A stretch of 64,000 bases of DNA from Ramlibacter sp. Leaf400 (GTDB taxonomy: Bacteria > Pseudomonadota > Gammaproteobacteria > Burkholderiales > Burkholderiaceae_C), in contig NZ_LMQL01000008.1 in assembly GCF_001424545.1 (NCBI RefSeq), forward strand, positions 124,001 through 188,000, read 5' to 3'. Numbering within the stretch: position 1 is the stretch's first letter; every line of letters starts with the position of its first letter. Below are positions 8,176 to 17,252 of this stretch, in pieces. The translations under genes and the position numbers were made by a program. Below the pieces are notes generated by a model. That model made no database searches. It was not told where the DNA came from and worked only from the letters and a program-made list of their open reading frames with translations.

Positions 8176-9090
8176 CTAATGCTGGGTCAGTGCACGTCCG
8201 GCGGTGGCTTGCAGTGCCTTCGTCAACGTGTCCAGCACTTCGGACTCCAGGTTCCAGCAATGCCAGTACAGCTGGATCGCGGGCGCATGAGCAGGCAGCA
8301 CGTTGACGAGCTGCCCCTGCTCGAGCAGCCCTTCCACCAGCAACCGCGGGACGACCGCGAGGCCCCAGCCCGCGAGCACCGCCCGCACCTGCCCCTCCGA
8401 GCTGGGGACGAACACCTGGCGCAGCGAGACGCGGCGCAGCCCGAACGCCTTGGCCACGAACTCGCGCTGCATGTCGTCCTTGCGGTTGAACGCGATGAAG
8501 GGGAGCTCGTGGAAGTTGTGCGCCGTGAGCCCGCGAGGCGCGTTCGCTTCGAGGTAGGCCGGCGCGGCGATGGCGATGTACGCCATCGCGCCCAGCCCCG
8601 CCACCCTGCAGCCGCGCAGCGCCTGGCGCACCGTGGTGACGCAACCGAGCACCTGGCCTTCGCGCAGCCATTCGTGGGTGAAGTCCTGGTCGTCGGTGAT
8701 CACCTCCAGCGGCAGCCCCTGCCGCACCAGTTCGCCCAGCGCCGGCAACGCCCAGGTGGCGATGCTGTCGGCGTTGACGGCGATGGAAACCCGCTCCTCC
8801 TCGCGCAGCCCCGCGGCCGAGCTGGGCGCCAGCTCGTGCAGGTCGCGCTCGAGGTCGGCCCGCAGCAGCCGCAGCTGCCGCGTGTGCTTGAGCAGCAGCT
8901 GGCCGGCCGCCGTCGGCCGCAGCGGGCGGCTGCGCACGATCAGCACGGTGCCCACCTGCGCCTCCAGCGCGCGCAGGCGCTGGGAGACGGCCGACTGCGT
9001 GACCGACAGGCGCCGGGCCGCGCGTTCGAAGCCGCCCTCCTCCACGATGGCGGCCAGGCACTCCAGCGCGGCGGGGTCGTAGGTGCTCAT
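8176..9090 (-). CDS. LysR-family regulator of the ArgP/LysG type
   Basis: A 304-residue LysR protein. The N-terminus YDPAALECLAAIVEEGGF, then TQSAVSQRLRALEAQVG, is characteristic of the ArgP (IciA) subgroup, which usually senses lysine or arginine and controls an amino-acid exporter. Here it is divergent from a DadA-like amino-acid oxidase across 73 bp, not from argO/lysE. The LysE-type exporter in this window is 31 kb away. Control of amino-acid oxidation is inferred from this arrangement. Confidence 0.85.
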   Translation of the reverse strand: MSTYDPAALECLAAIVEEGGFERAARRLSVTQSAVSQRLRALEAQVGTVLIVRSRPLRPTAAGQLLLKHTRQLRLLRADLERDLHELAPSSAAGLREEERVSIAVNADSIATWALPALGELVRQGLPLEVITDDQDFTHEWLREGQVLGCVTTVRQALRGCRVAGLGAMAYIAIAAPAYLEANAPRGLTAHNFHELPFIAFNRKDDMQREFVAKAFGLRRVSLRQVFVPSSEGQVRAVLAGWGLAVVPRLLVEGLLEQGQLVNVLPAHAPAIQLYWHCWNLESEVLDTLTKALQATAGRALTQH

Positions 9091-9163
9091 TAGCGTTCCT
9101 GATGGATTCGCTGAGAGTTTAATTTGGCTTCATTTCCGCGCGCTCCCGGCCGACACTGGGCGC

Positions 9164-10489
9164 ATGAACATCCTCGTCCTGGGCGCCGGCATCATCGGCG
9201 TCAGCACCGCCTGGCACCTGCTGGAACGCGGCCACGCCGTCACCATCGTCGACCGGCAGGACGCCGCCGCGCGCGAGACCAGCTTCGCCAACGCCGCCCA
9301 GATCTCGGTGAGCTACTGCGAGCCCTGGGCCAACCGGCAGGCGCCGGCCAAGCTGCTCAAGTGGATGTTCCGCAACGACGCGCCGCTGCTGTTCCGCCCG
9401 CAGCTCGACTGGCAGCAGTGGCGCTGGGGCCTGCAGTTCCTGGCCCAATGCAACGACGGGGCCTTCGAGCGCAACGTGCGCCAGCTCGTCGCGCTCGGCT
9501 CGTACAGCCACGCGGCGCTCAAGGACGTGGTGCGCGCCACCGGCATCGAGTACCACCGCCTGCAGCGCGGCATCGCCCACTACTACACCGACGAGGCGGC
9601 GTTCGCCGGCGCCGCCGACGCCGCGCGCCTGATGCAGGAGTTCGGCGTCGCGCGCCGCGTGGTCTCGCGCGAGGAGCTGCTACGCATCGAGCCGGCCTTC
9701 CGATCTTTCGCCCACCGCATCGTCGGCGGCACCTTCACCGCCAGCGACGAGAGCGGCGACGCCCGCGTGTTCACCGAAGCGCTGGCGGCGCGCTGCGCCG
9801 CTCGGGGCGCGCGCTTCCTCTACGGCCATGACATCGAGCGCCTGGAAAAGGCCGGCGGCGCGATCGCCGCGGTGCAGGTGCGCGACCGCGCCAGCGGCGC
9901 CCGGCAGCGCCTGCAGGCTGACGAGGTGGTGGTGGCCTGCGGCTCCTACAGCGCGCCCCTGCTGCGCAGCGTGGGCGTCGACCTGCCGATCTATCCCGGC
10001 AAGGGCTACAGCGCCACCTTCCGCATCCGGCGCCCCGAGCTCGCGCCCAGCGTCAGCACCATCGACGACGAGGTGAAGTGCGCCATCTCCCGCCTGGGCG
10101 ACGAGCTTCGCGTGGCCGGCACCATCGAGCTGGGCGGCTACGACACCTCGCTGGACAGCCCCGTCGCGCAGGCCCGCTGCCGGATGCTGGCCGAGCGCAT
10201 CGAGCAGGTGCTGCCCGGCGTGTGCGACACGCGCAGCGAAGCCGAGGGCGGCAATCCGCGCTACTGGACCGGCCTGCGGCCGGCCACGCCGACCAACATC
10301 CCCTACATCGGGCGCACCCGCGTGGGCCGCCTGTGGGTGAACGCGGGACACGGCACGCTGGGCTGGACGCATGGCGCCGGCTCCGGCAAGGCGATGGCCG
10401 AGCTGATCAGCGGCGAGCAACCCTCGCTCGCCTTCCGCTTCCACGGCTTCGACGCCCCGCGCGAAGGCTGGCGCACGCGCGCGGCCTGA
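9164..10489 (+). CDS. D-amino-acid dehydrogenase-like FAD oxidoreductase (DadA family)
   Basis: A 441-residue member of the DAO/DadA family, which oxidatively deaminates D-amino acids (or related amines) and passes electrons to the membrane quinone pool. The N-terminal FAD-binding Rossmann motif is VLGAGIIGVSTAWHLLERG (about residues 4-22). YPGKGYSATF and the C-terminal NAGHGTLGWTHGAGSGKAM complete the FAD and substrate pocket signature. The frame is open upstream, but MNILVLGAGIIG at 9164 is the natural start. It is divergent from an ArgP-like regulator, which may control it. DadA itself is likely, but other DAO-family amine oxidases cannot be excluded. Confidence 0.82.
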   Translation: MNILVLGAGIIGVSTAWHLLERGHAVTIVDRQDAAARETSFANAAQISVSYCEPWANRQAPAKLLKWMFRNDAPLLFRPQLDWQQWRWGLQFLAQCNDGAFERNVRQLVALGSYSHAALKDVVRATGIEYHRLQRGIAHYYTDEAAFAGAADAARLMQEFGVARRVVSREELLRIEPAFRSFAHRIVGGTFTASDESGDARVFTEALAARCAARGARFLYGHDIERLEKAGGAIAAVQVRDRASGARQRLQADEVVVACGSYSAPLLRSVGVDLPIYPGKGYSATFRIRRPELAPSVSTIDDEVKCAISRLGDELRVAGTIELGGYDTSLDSPVAQARCRMLAERIEQVLPGVCDTRSEAEGGNPRYWTGLRPATPTNIPYIGRTRVGRLWVNAGHGTLGWTHGAGSGKAMAELISGEQPSLAFRFHGFDAPREGWRTRAA

Positions 10490-10546
10490 GCCGCAAAGCC
10501 CACACGACGCCGCACTGCCGCCGGGACCCGGTAGGCTGCGGTCCCC

Positions 10547-11554
10547 ATGGATTCCGTTACGCAACTGGCGCTGGGCGCCGCCGTCGGCGTGGCCGTGATG
10601 GGCCGCCGCACGGCCGTGTGGAAAGCCGCGCTCTGGGGTGGGATCGCCGGCACGCTGCCCGACCTGGACGCCTTCATCGACCACGGCGATGCGGTGCGCA
10701 ACATGACGCTGCACCGGGCCTGGACCCACGCGCTGTTCTGGGAGACGCTGGCCGCGCCGGTGCTGGCCTGGATCGCGAGCCGGGTGCACGGCGAGCGCGA
10801 TCACTTCCGGCGCTGGTGGCTGGCGCTGTGGCTGGCCCTGGTCACGCATCCGATGCTGGACACCATGACGGTGTACGGCACGCAGATCCTGCGGCCTTTC
10901 ACGGACCACCCGTTCGGCCTGGGCAGCATCTTCATCATCGATCCGCTCTACACGGTGCCGCTGGGGTTGGGAGTGGTCGTTGCCCTCGCCCGCCGCGCAC
11001 CGGCCGGCCTGGCCTGGAACCGCTGGGGCCTGGTCCTCTCCACGGGCTACCTGGCCTGGAGCGCGATCGCCCAGGCCCATGTCCGCGGGGTCGCCGAGGA
11101 AGCACTGGCCGCGAGCGGCGCGCCGGCGCAGCGGCTGCTGGTGACGCCTACCCCGTTCAACACCCTGCTGTGGCGCGTGGTGGCCATGCGCGAGGACGGC
11201 TACGACGAGGGCTACTACTCGCTGCTGGACGGCCCCAGGCCGATGCGCTTCGAGCGCTTCCCCACCGACCGCGCGCTCGAGCGTTCGCTGCAGGACGTCT
11301 GGGCCGTGCGGCGCATGGCCTGGTTCACGCACGGCTTCTACAAGGTGCACTCGCAGGACGGCCAGGCGTTCATCACCGACCTGCGCATGGGGCAGGAGCC
11401 CTGGTACTCGTTCAACTTCCTGGTGGCGCGGCAGGAAGGCGGCGCGTGGGCCCCTGTGTCGCCGCGCAACCTCGGCGCGCGCGTCGACCTGGAGGCCGGC
11501 CTGGGCTGGCTGGGCCGGCGCATGCGCGGCGAGGACGTGCCGCCGCCGCGCTGA
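10547..11554 (+). CDS. Membrane-bound metal-dependent hydrolase, YdjM/DUF457 family
   Basis: A 335-residue integral membrane protein. The N-terminus MDSVTQLALGAAVGVAVMGR, followed by WGGIAGTLPDLDAFIDH and HRAWTHALFW, gives the His/Asp pattern (PDLD and HRxxTH) of the YdjM-like metal-dependent hydrolases. Several hydrophobic helices occupy the first 170 residues. The C-terminal half (from about 180) is soluble and probably periplasmic. It is encoded 57 bp after dadA on the same strand. The substrate is unknown even in the better-studied members. Confidence 0.8.
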   Translation: MDSVTQLALGAAVGVAVMGRRTAVWKAALWGGIAGTLPDLDAFIDHGDAVRNMTLHRAWTHALFWETLAAPVLAWIASRVHGERDHFRRWWLALWLALVTHPMLDTMTVYGTQILRPFTDHPFGLGSIFIIDPLYTVPLGLGVVVALARRAPAGLAWNRWGLVLSTGYLAWSAIAQAHVRGVAEEALAASGAPAQRLLVTPTPFNTLLWRVVAMREDGYDEGYYSLLDGPRPMRFERFPTDRALERSLQDVWAVRRMAWFTHGFYKVHSQDGQAFITDLRMGQEPWYSFNFLVARQEGGAWAPVSPRNLGARVDLEAGLGWLGRRMRGEDVPPPR

Positions 11555-11564
11555 CGCGTGTCGC

Positions 11565-13907
11565 TCAGGCGGGTTGCGCGGCCTGCAGCAAAGCCCACAG
11601 CCGGTGGCCCGTCAGCGGCATCTGCAGCCGCGGTGCGACGGCCGCGTAGCCCCCGCGCGCCAGCGCATCGGCCACCGCATTGACCACGCAAGGCGTCGCC
11701 CCGATCGTGCCGAGCTCGCCCACGCCCTTCACGCCCAGGGGGTTGTTGGTGCAAGGCGTGGATTCGTCCATGCGCGTGACGAATTCGCAGGCCAGCAGGT
11801 CGGCCCGCGGCGCCGCGTAGTCCATCAGGCTGCCGGTGATCGGCTGGCCGCTGCCGGCGTCGTAGACCAGGTGCTCCAGCAGCGCCTGGCCCAGGCCCTG
11901 CACCGCGCCGCCATCGAGCTGGCCGCGCACGATGGTGGGGTTGACCACCCGGCCCACGTCGTTGACGCTGCTGTAGGCGACCACGCCCACCTCGCCGGTC
12001 TGGGGATCGACTTCCACCTCGCAGACATGGCAGCCGTTGGGCCAGCTCGGGCCCGCGACGGTGGTGCTGCTCTCCAGGAAGATGCGCCCCTGCGGCTGCT
12101 TGGCCGCCACGGCGAAGAGGTCGACGGAGAGATCGGTGCCGCGCACCTTGAAGCGTCCCGCCGCGTACTCGATGTCCTGCGCGCTCGCCTCCAGCGACTG
12201 GGCCGCGAGCCGGCGCGCTTCCTCCAGCGCCTTCTGCGCGCCTTCGCGCAGCGCCGAGCCGCCGGTGAAGATCGAACGCGATCCCGCGCTGCCGAAGCCT
12301 TCGCCACGGTCGGTGTCGCCCAGGACCACGCGCACCCGGTCCATGTCGACGCCGAACACGTCCACCACCAGCTGCGCCAGCGTGGTGGCGATGCCCTGCC
12401 CCATCGCGTTGACCGCGGAGAACACCTCGATCACGCCGTCGGCCAGCACGGACACGGTCACCCGCTCCTGCAGCGCGAGGCCGCCGGTCCATTCGAGGAA
12501 CGTGGCCAGGCCCAGGCCCCGCAGCCGGCCGCGCGCGCGGCTCTGCGCCAGCCGCGCCTCGAAGCCGTTCCACTCCGCCAGCGCCAGGCCCTGGTCCATC
12601 ACGTGCTCGAAGCGGCCGACGTCGTAGACCTGGCCCATCGGGTTCGTGTAGGGCATCTGCTCGGGCCGGATGAAGTTGCGCCGGCGCAGCTGCACGCGGT
12701 CGATCCCGCTCTGGCGTGCCGCCTCGTCCATCAGTCGCTCGATGGTGTAGATCGCCTCGGGCCGCCCCGCACCGCGGTAGGCCCCGGTGGGCGCGGTGTT
12801 GGTCATCACGGCCTGGTAGTGGAAGTCCACCACCGGGATGTCGTACACGCTGGTCTGCACCCAGGGCCCGATCAGCAGCTGGATCGCGCAGCCGGTGCCG
12901 GTGGCGTAGGCGCCGACGTTGGCCAGCGAATGCAGGCGCAGCGCGAGGACGCGGCCATCGGCGGCCAGCGCCAGCTGCGCGCGCGTGCGCACGTCGCGGC
13001 CGTGGTGGGACGAGACGAATTCCTCGCCGCGCTCGGCCGTCCACTTGACCGGCCGCTTGAGCTGCCAGGCGCACCAGGCCAGCGCCACGTCTTCCGGGTA
13101 CGCGCCGGTCTTCATGCCGAAGCCGCCGCCCACGTCCCCCACCGTCACGCGCAGCTGTTCGGGCTTGAGCCCGAGCAGGTCGGACAAGGTGCTGCGCACG
13201 CCCGAAGGCATCTGCGTGCTCATCTGCAGGGTCAGGCGTCCGTCGTCGGCGGTCCAGGCCAGCACCGCGCGCGGCTCCAGCGACAGGGCCGCCACGCGCT
13301 GGTTGTCCAGCGCCAGCCGGACCACGTGCGCGGCGCGCGCGAAGGCGGCGTCGACGGCGGCCGCGTCGCCGTAGCGCGTCTCGGCCGCGATGTTGTCGGG
13401 CGCGTCGTCGCACAGCACGGCCGCGCCCTGCACCGCCTGGTGCACGTCGACCACGTTGGGCAGCTCCTCGTACTCGACCCACACCGCCTCGGCCGCGTCC
13501 CGCGCCTGCTGCAGCGTCTCGGCGATCACCACCGCGACCGGCTCGCCGACGAAGCGCACGCGGTCGTGCGCCAGCACCGGCCGCAGGTGCGACACCCCGG
13601 GCGCACCGCCCGCCCGCTTGAAGCCCGTGTTCACCGGCATCGGCTTGACGCCGGCCTGCAGCAGGTCGGCGCCGGTCGTCACCTGCACCACGCCGGGCAG
13701 GGCCCGCGCGTTGGAGGTGTCCACCGACACGATGCGCGCATGCGGATACGGCGAGCGCACGAAGGCCACGCGCAGCGGCGTGCCCGGGTGCACGTCGTCG
13801 GTGAAGCGGCCCTGGCCCCGCAGCAGGCCCTCGTCCTCGATGCGGGGCACGGCGCGGCCGCTGCCGAAGCGGCCCACGGCGTCGGAGATCGGGAGGTCTG
13901 CGCTCAT
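11565..13907 (-). CDS. Molybdopterin-binding large subunit, form-II CoxL/xanthine-dehydrogenase family
   Basis: A 780-residue catalytic subunit of a molybdenum hydroxylase. GGGFGMK (260-266) is the Moco-binding loop. AYRGAGR (376-382) is the form-II CODH signature, unlike the AYXCSFR of true CO dehydrogenase. GVGELGTI near the C-terminus carries the catalytic Glu. Such subunits normally work with a 2Fe-2S subunit (CoxS) and an FAD subunit (CoxM), but neither is in the window. It lies at the end of the minus-strand nic-like unit, 177 bp from the flavoprotein gene across a REP pair. A role in hydroxylating an N-heterocycle is inferred. Start at 13907 follows GGACTCTC; the frame is open further upstream. 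Confidence 0.85.
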   Translation of the reverse strand: MSADLPISDAVGRFGSGRAVPRIEDEGLLRGQGRFTDDVHPGTPLRVAFVRSPYPHARIVSVDTSNARALPGVVQVTTGADLLQAGVKPMPVNTGFKRAGGAPGVSHLRPVLAHDRVRFVGEPVAVVIAETLQQARDAAEAVWVEYEELPNVVDVHQAVQGAAVLCDDAPDNIAAETRYGDAAAVDAAFARAAHVVRLALDNQRVAALSLEPRAVLAWTADDGRLTLQMSTQMPSGVRSTLSDLLGLKPEQLRVTVGDVGGGFGMKTGAYPEDVALAWCAWQLKRPVKWTAERGEEFVSSHHGRDVRTRAQLALAADGRVLALRLHSLANVGAYATGTGCAIQLLIGPWVQTSVYDIPVVDFHYQAVMTNTAPTGAYRGAGRPEAIYTIERLMDEAARQSGIDRVQLRRRNFIRPEQMPYTNPMGQVYDVGRFEHVMDQGLALAEWNGFEARLAQSRARGRLRGLGLATFLEWTGGLALQERVTVSVLADGVIEVFSAVNAMGQGIATTLAQLVVDVFGVDMDRVRVVLGDTDRGEGFGSAGSRSIFTGGSALREGAQKALEEARRLAAQSLEASAQDIEYAAGRFKVRGTDLSVDLFAVAAKQPQGRIFLESSTTVAGPSWPNGCHVCEVEVDPQTGEVGVVAYSSVNDVGRVVNPTIVRGQLDGGAVQGLGQALLEHLVYDAGSGQPITGSLMDYAAPRADLLACEFVTRMDESTPCTNNPLGVKGVGELGTIGATPCVVNAVADALARGGYAAVAPRLQMPLTGHRLWALLQAAQPA

Positions 13908-13995
13908 CGGGAGAGTCCTTCGCAAGATGTGGCGAGGCATTGTGCCCGGCACGCGAATTTGCCGCTGGTGCGGCGCAGTCTGCGGGCACCCACCT

Positions 13996-14077
13996 CGTCA
14001 TTCCCGCGAAGGCGGGAATCCAGGTGGCGGGCGGTGAAGACGGAAGCAGTGGATGCCCGCCTCCGCGGGCATGACGG
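13996..14077. repeat. Paired REP-like palindromes (BIME-like)
   Basis: The first unit (13996-14022) has a TTCCCGC/GCGGGAA stem. The second unit (14051-14077) has a GCCCGC/GCGGGC stem and lies in the opposite orientation (GTCAT... versus ...ATGAC). The same family recurs at 34500-34654 and 60075-60102. Short REPs of this kind are common between genes in Burkholderiales. Here the pair separates two genes of one presumed operon. Confidence 0.85.
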
Positions 14078-14084
14078 CCTTGGC

Positions 14085-15341
14085 TCACTCGTCCTTCTCG
14101 CCCGGCTCGTACAGCGTTTCGCGGCCCATGCGGTCGAGCACCAGCTCCGCCGTCCAGGGCAGCATCAGCGAGCCGCAGCGGCTGTCGCGGTAGATGCGCT
14201 CCAGCGGCAGGTGCTTCATCATGCTCTGGCCGCCGCAGGTGCGGATGGCCAGCCGCGCGATGTCGTTGGCGCCTTCCATCACCGTGTACTGCGCGGCGTA
14301 CAGGCGCATGCGCTCGTCCTTGGACGGATTGGGACGGGCCTCGCGGATCGCGCGCAGGAAGATGCTCTTGAGGTTCTCCAGCTGGATGCGCATCTGCGCC
14401 ACCGCCACCTGCTTGGTGGGGTACATGCGGCGCTTGACCGGGGGCTCGCCGGGCACTTCGCCGCGCAGGTACTGCACCGTGAAGTCGTAGGCCGCGTTGG
14501 CCAGGCCCAGGTAGGTGGGCGCGAGCGTGAAGAACATCGCCGGCCAGGTCTGCGCGCCCTTGAAGTAGACGCCGCGCGGCATGAGCTGCTCGTCGTCGGG
14601 GACGAACACCTCGGTGAAGGTCAGGTTGCGGCTCACCGTGCCGCGCATGCCCAGCGGGTTCCAGTCACCGCTGATCGCGAAGCCCTGGCTCGTGGCCGGC
14701 ACCGCCAGGTACAGCGTGTCGCGCGGGTCGTGCCGCACGCCCTCGCGGTCCTCGGTGCACAGGATGCCGTAGTAGTCGGCCGCGCCGGAGAGCGACGCGA
14801 AGATCTTGCGGCCGTTGACCACCCAGCCGCCCTCGACCTTGCGCGCCGTGGTGCCGAAGGGTGCGCGCCCGGCCGCGGCCGCGCTGCCTTCGGAGAACGG
14901 CTGCGCGTAGATGGCACCGTCATTCACCACGCGCCGGAAGTGCAGCTCGCGCCGGCGCGCGTGCTCCTCGCGCTCGGCATCCGTCATCGGGATGCCGTCG
15001 GCCAGCACGCCGGTCCACATGGTGGAGCAGATGTGCATGTTCCAGGTGAGCGCGGTGGCGCCGCAGAAGCGTCCGATCTCGGCGGCGACCATCATGTAGG
15101 TCGCGAAGTCCGCCCCGCCGCCACCCGCCGCCTTGGGCACGCACAGGGCCAGCAATCCGGCCTCGCGCAGGTCCTCGTAGTTGGCGAACGGGAAGCTGGC
15201 CTCTTCGTCCCACTGGGCCGCACGCGGCGCGAATCGCGTGCGTCCCAGCTCGTTCGCCAGCGACAGCAGCGAGCGCTGCTGCGGGGTGAGGTCGGTGTCG
15301 CCGACGGCGGGCGAAAAGCCCAGCGAGGTCAGGGCGTCCAT
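14085..15341 (-). CDS. Acyl-CoA-dehydrogenase-fold flavoprotein, possible flavin-dependent monooxygenase component
   Basis: 418 residues with the full acyl-CoA dehydrogenase fold. The N-terminal helical domain (about 20-130) is followed by the beta domain (WVVNGRKIFASLSGAADY, about 180-197) and the C-terminal four-helix domain with CGGQSMMKHLPLERIYRDSR (about 369-388). Family members are either acyl-CoA dehydrogenases or, in group D, oxygenases that use free reduced flavin. The nearby flavin reductase and the NicX/NicD neighbours favour the second role, hydroxylating a pyridine-type substrate, but this is inference. Start MDALTSLGF at 15341 is chosen over upstream codons that look non-coding. 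Confidence 0.72.
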   Translation of the reverse strand: MDALTSLGFSPAVGDTDLTPQQRSLLSLANELGRTRFAPRAAQWDEEASFPFANYEDLREAGLLALCVPKAAGGGGADFATYMMVAAEIGRFCGATALTWNMHICSTMWTGVLADGIPMTDAEREEHARRRELHFRRVVNDGAIYAQPFSEGSAAAAGRAPFGTTARKVEGGWVVNGRKIFASLSGAADYYGILCTEDREGVRHDPRDTLYLAVPATSQGFAISGDWNPLGMRGTVSRNLTFTEVFVPDDEQLMPRGVYFKGAQTWPAMFFTLAPTYLGLANAAYDFTVQYLRGEVPGEPPVKRRMYPTKQVAVAQMRIQLENLKSIFLRAIREARPNPSKDERMRLYAAQYTVMEGANDIARLAIRTCGGQSMMKHLPLERIYRDSRCGSLMLPWTAELVLDRMGRETLYEPGEKDE

Positions 15342-15384
15342 GCGTCTCCTGTCGTCGGCGCGGCCGCGGGCCGCGCCTGCGTTG

Positions 15385-16173
15385 TTAGTGCAACAGCTGC
15401 CGCGGCAGCGAAAGGAAGTTGAGCACCGCCGCATCGAAGGCGTCCGGTGCTTCCAGGTTCTGCAGGTGGCCGATGCCGGGCAGCTCCAGGTAGGTGCTGC
15501 CGACGATGGCCTTGGCCATCTTCTTCATCACAGCCGGCGGGGCGTTGCGGTCGTGCTCGCCGGCCACCAGCAGCGTGGGCACGTGGATGTGCTCCAGGTT
15601 GGCGCGACGGTCGAACGTGAGCAGCGCCTCCAGCGCACGCCGGTAGGTGGACGGGTTCACCTGCGACATGCAGTGCAGCGCCAGCCGCACGCCCTCGGGC
15701 AGCGACGCCGGGCCGATCATCTGCGGCACCAGCTGCTCGGCGAGCTGCGTCATCGTCTGGCCGGCGTCCAGCGGCGCGGTGCGCTGCGCGAGGAACTCGC
15801 GCTGCCAGTCGCCGTCGGGCTTGCCGAAGGCCGGCGAGGTGCCGCACAGCACCAGCCGGCTCACCAGCTGCGGCCGGCGCGCCACCACTTCCTGCGCCAC
15901 CATCCCGCCCATGCTGTGGCCCACCAGCACCACGTGCTCGCAGCGCAGGCTCTCGATCAGCCTGATGCAGCTCTCGGCCAGTCCCTTGAAGGTGTAGGGC
16001 TCGATCGGCGCGCTGTGGCCGTAGCCGGGCATGTCCCAGGCCACCGCGCGGTAGCCGCTGGAGGCCAGCGTCTCGACCTGCGGGGCGAAAGCCAGGTGGC
16101 CGCCGCCGATGCCGTGCAGCATCAGCACCGTGGGGCCGGAGCCCAGCGAGGTGAAGGTGGGCAGCGTGCTCAT
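15385..16173 (-). CDS. nicD: Alpha/beta hydrolase, probable N-formylmaleamate deformylase
   Basis: A 262-residue serine hydrolase with oxyanion segment LHGIGGG (19-25), nucleophile elbow VGHSMGG (Ser87), acid Asp208 (GEHDRN) and His236 (PGIGHLQN). The start overlaps the stop of the NicX-like gene by four bases (ATGA). In nicotinate and picolinate pathways NicD deformylates N-formylmaleamate, the product of NicX, so the coupling to a NicX gene supports this role. The fold alone would also fit an enol-lactone hydrolase or another C-C/C-N hydrolase. Confidence 0.72.
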   Translation of the reverse strand: MSTLPTFTSLGSGPTVLMLHGIGGGHLAFAPQVETLASSGYRAVAWDMPGYGHSAPIEPYTFKGLAESCIRLIESLRCEHVVLVGHSMGGMVAQEVVARRPQLVSRLVLCGTSPAFGKPDGDWQREFLAQRTAPLDAGQTMTQLAEQLVPQMIGPASLPEGVRLALHCMSQVNPSTYRRALEALLTFDRRANLEHIHVPTLLVAGEHDRNAPPAVMKKMAKAIVGSTYLELPGIGHLQNLEAPDAFDAAVLNFLSLPRQLLH

Positions 16174-17234
16174 TCGACCAGCCTGCCCTCCTCGACCACC
16201 TTGGCGCCGTCCAGCGTCACGGTGCAGTGGCGCAGCGGCAGGTCGAAGTGGCCCAGCGTGTGCCGGCCCGCCACTTCGTTCGCACCGGTGCTGTACAGGA
16301 AGTTGCCGGCGAAGGCGCGCAGCTCGGTGCCGTTGAAGTCGCGCTTGTCGTACAGGGCCATGCTGTCCCAGCGCGCGGCCGGGTTGAGCCCGTAGCCGAC
16401 GTGGCTGACCGCGTAGGCCTCGCGGTCGCCCCAGGCCGCGATGTAGCTGCGCATCAGCTCGGCATCCAGGCCGGTGCCTTCGATGCGCTGCACGTAGTCG
16501 GATTCCACGGTGAGCGTGACGGGCTGCTCGACGTAGCGCTTGAAGGTCAGGTTCACGTCGCCGTGCGAGAGCACCAGCCGGCCGTTGACGCTGCCCGCGG
16601 CAGGGAAGGCCAGCGCCAGCCCGCCGGGCCAGTGGGTCATGGTGCCGGGCCGCGTGGTGTAGCCCCAGTTGCCGCCGACCACAGCGCGCTCCAGCGAGAT
16701 CGTGAGGTCGGTGCCGCCGGGCGAAGTGACGTGCATCTGTCTGGCCGAGCGCAGCCGCTTGACGTGCTCCTTCACGCGTAGCTCCAACGAGCCATCGTCC
16801 GAAGGAGCCAGCCGGGCCAGCGCCTCGGGATGCTCGTTGCTGACGTAGACCACGCGCGCGCCGCCCTTGAGGATGGCGGGCAGCTCCGGCGCATGCATGA
16901 GGCCCTCCACCGTGCAGTCCACCACCAGGGTGCTGCCGGCCAGCGCAGTGACCACGGGCGCTATGTTTTGCAGAGCGTCGGAAGCGCCGGTGGAGCGGGC
17001 CTGCGGCGCGCCCCTGGCAAAGCGGGTGGGCAGGGTGAGGCCAAAGACGCGGGCGCCCAGGCGGGCCGCGGCGAGCTGGGCCAGTTCCACCAGGACCGGC
17101 CGGCTCTGGCTTTCGCTCAGCACGGCCACGGTGTCGCCGGGTTGCACGGCGCAACGCCGGAGCACGGCCTCGAAGGCCTCCAGCCACGCGGGTTCGATTT
17201 TTTCCTGCAACATGGGCGGCAAGGTTTGGTCCAT
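16170..17234 (-). CDS. nicX: 2,5-dihydroxypyridine 5,6-dioxygenase (NicX-like)
   Basis: The enzyme opens the ring of 2,5-dihydroxypyridine with O2 to give N-formylmaleamate, a central step in nicotinate, picolinate and hydroxypyridine breakdown. The 354-residue length and M29-peptidase-like fold fit NicX. The three iron ligands known from NicX are matched by His278 (SHVGYG), His329 and Asp331 (GHFDLPL). It is the first gene of the minus-strand unit and is followed by nicD with a 4-bp overlap. An internal ATG at 17213 (MLQEKIEPAW) is an alternative start. The divergent palindrome at 17239-17252 lies directly at its 5' end, so control by the MarR protein is likely. Confidence 0.82.
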   Translation of the reverse strand: MDQTLPPMLQEKIEPAWLEAFEAVLRRCAVQPGDTVAVLSESQSRPVLVELAQLAAARLGARVFGLTLPTRFARGAPQARSTGASDALQNIAPVVTALAGSTLVVDCTVEGLMHAPELPAILKGGARVVYVSNEHPEALARLAPSDDGSLELRVKEHVKRLRSARQMHVTSPGGTDLTISLERAVVGGNWGYTTRPGTMTHWPGGLALAFPAAGSVNGRLVLSHGDVNLTFKRYVEQPVTLTVESDYVQRIEGTGLDAELMRSYIAAWGDREAYAVSHVGYGLNPAARWDSMALYDKRDFNGTELRAFAGNFLYSTGANEVAGRHTLGHFDLPLRHCTVTLDGAKVVEEGRLVE

Positions 17235-17238
17235 ACTA

Positions 17239-17252
17239 CATGAAATTTCATG
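17239..17252. promoter_or_regulatory. 14-bp perfect palindrome, candidate MarR operator
   Basis: CATGAAATTTCATG is perfectly symmetric and extends to 18 bp with one mismatch. It fills the 29-bp gap between the divergent nicX-like and flavin reductase genes, and the co-encoded MarR protein is the obvious candidate ligand. The palindrome contains ATG triplets on both strands. Confidence 0.65.

Noticed and set aside
11574..15422. A 1282-codon open frame on the plus strand opposite coxL and the ACAD-like gene
   Set aside because: It is Arg/His/Gly-rich antisense sequence created by the GC3 bias of the real minus-strand genes. It has no family motif and no start context.
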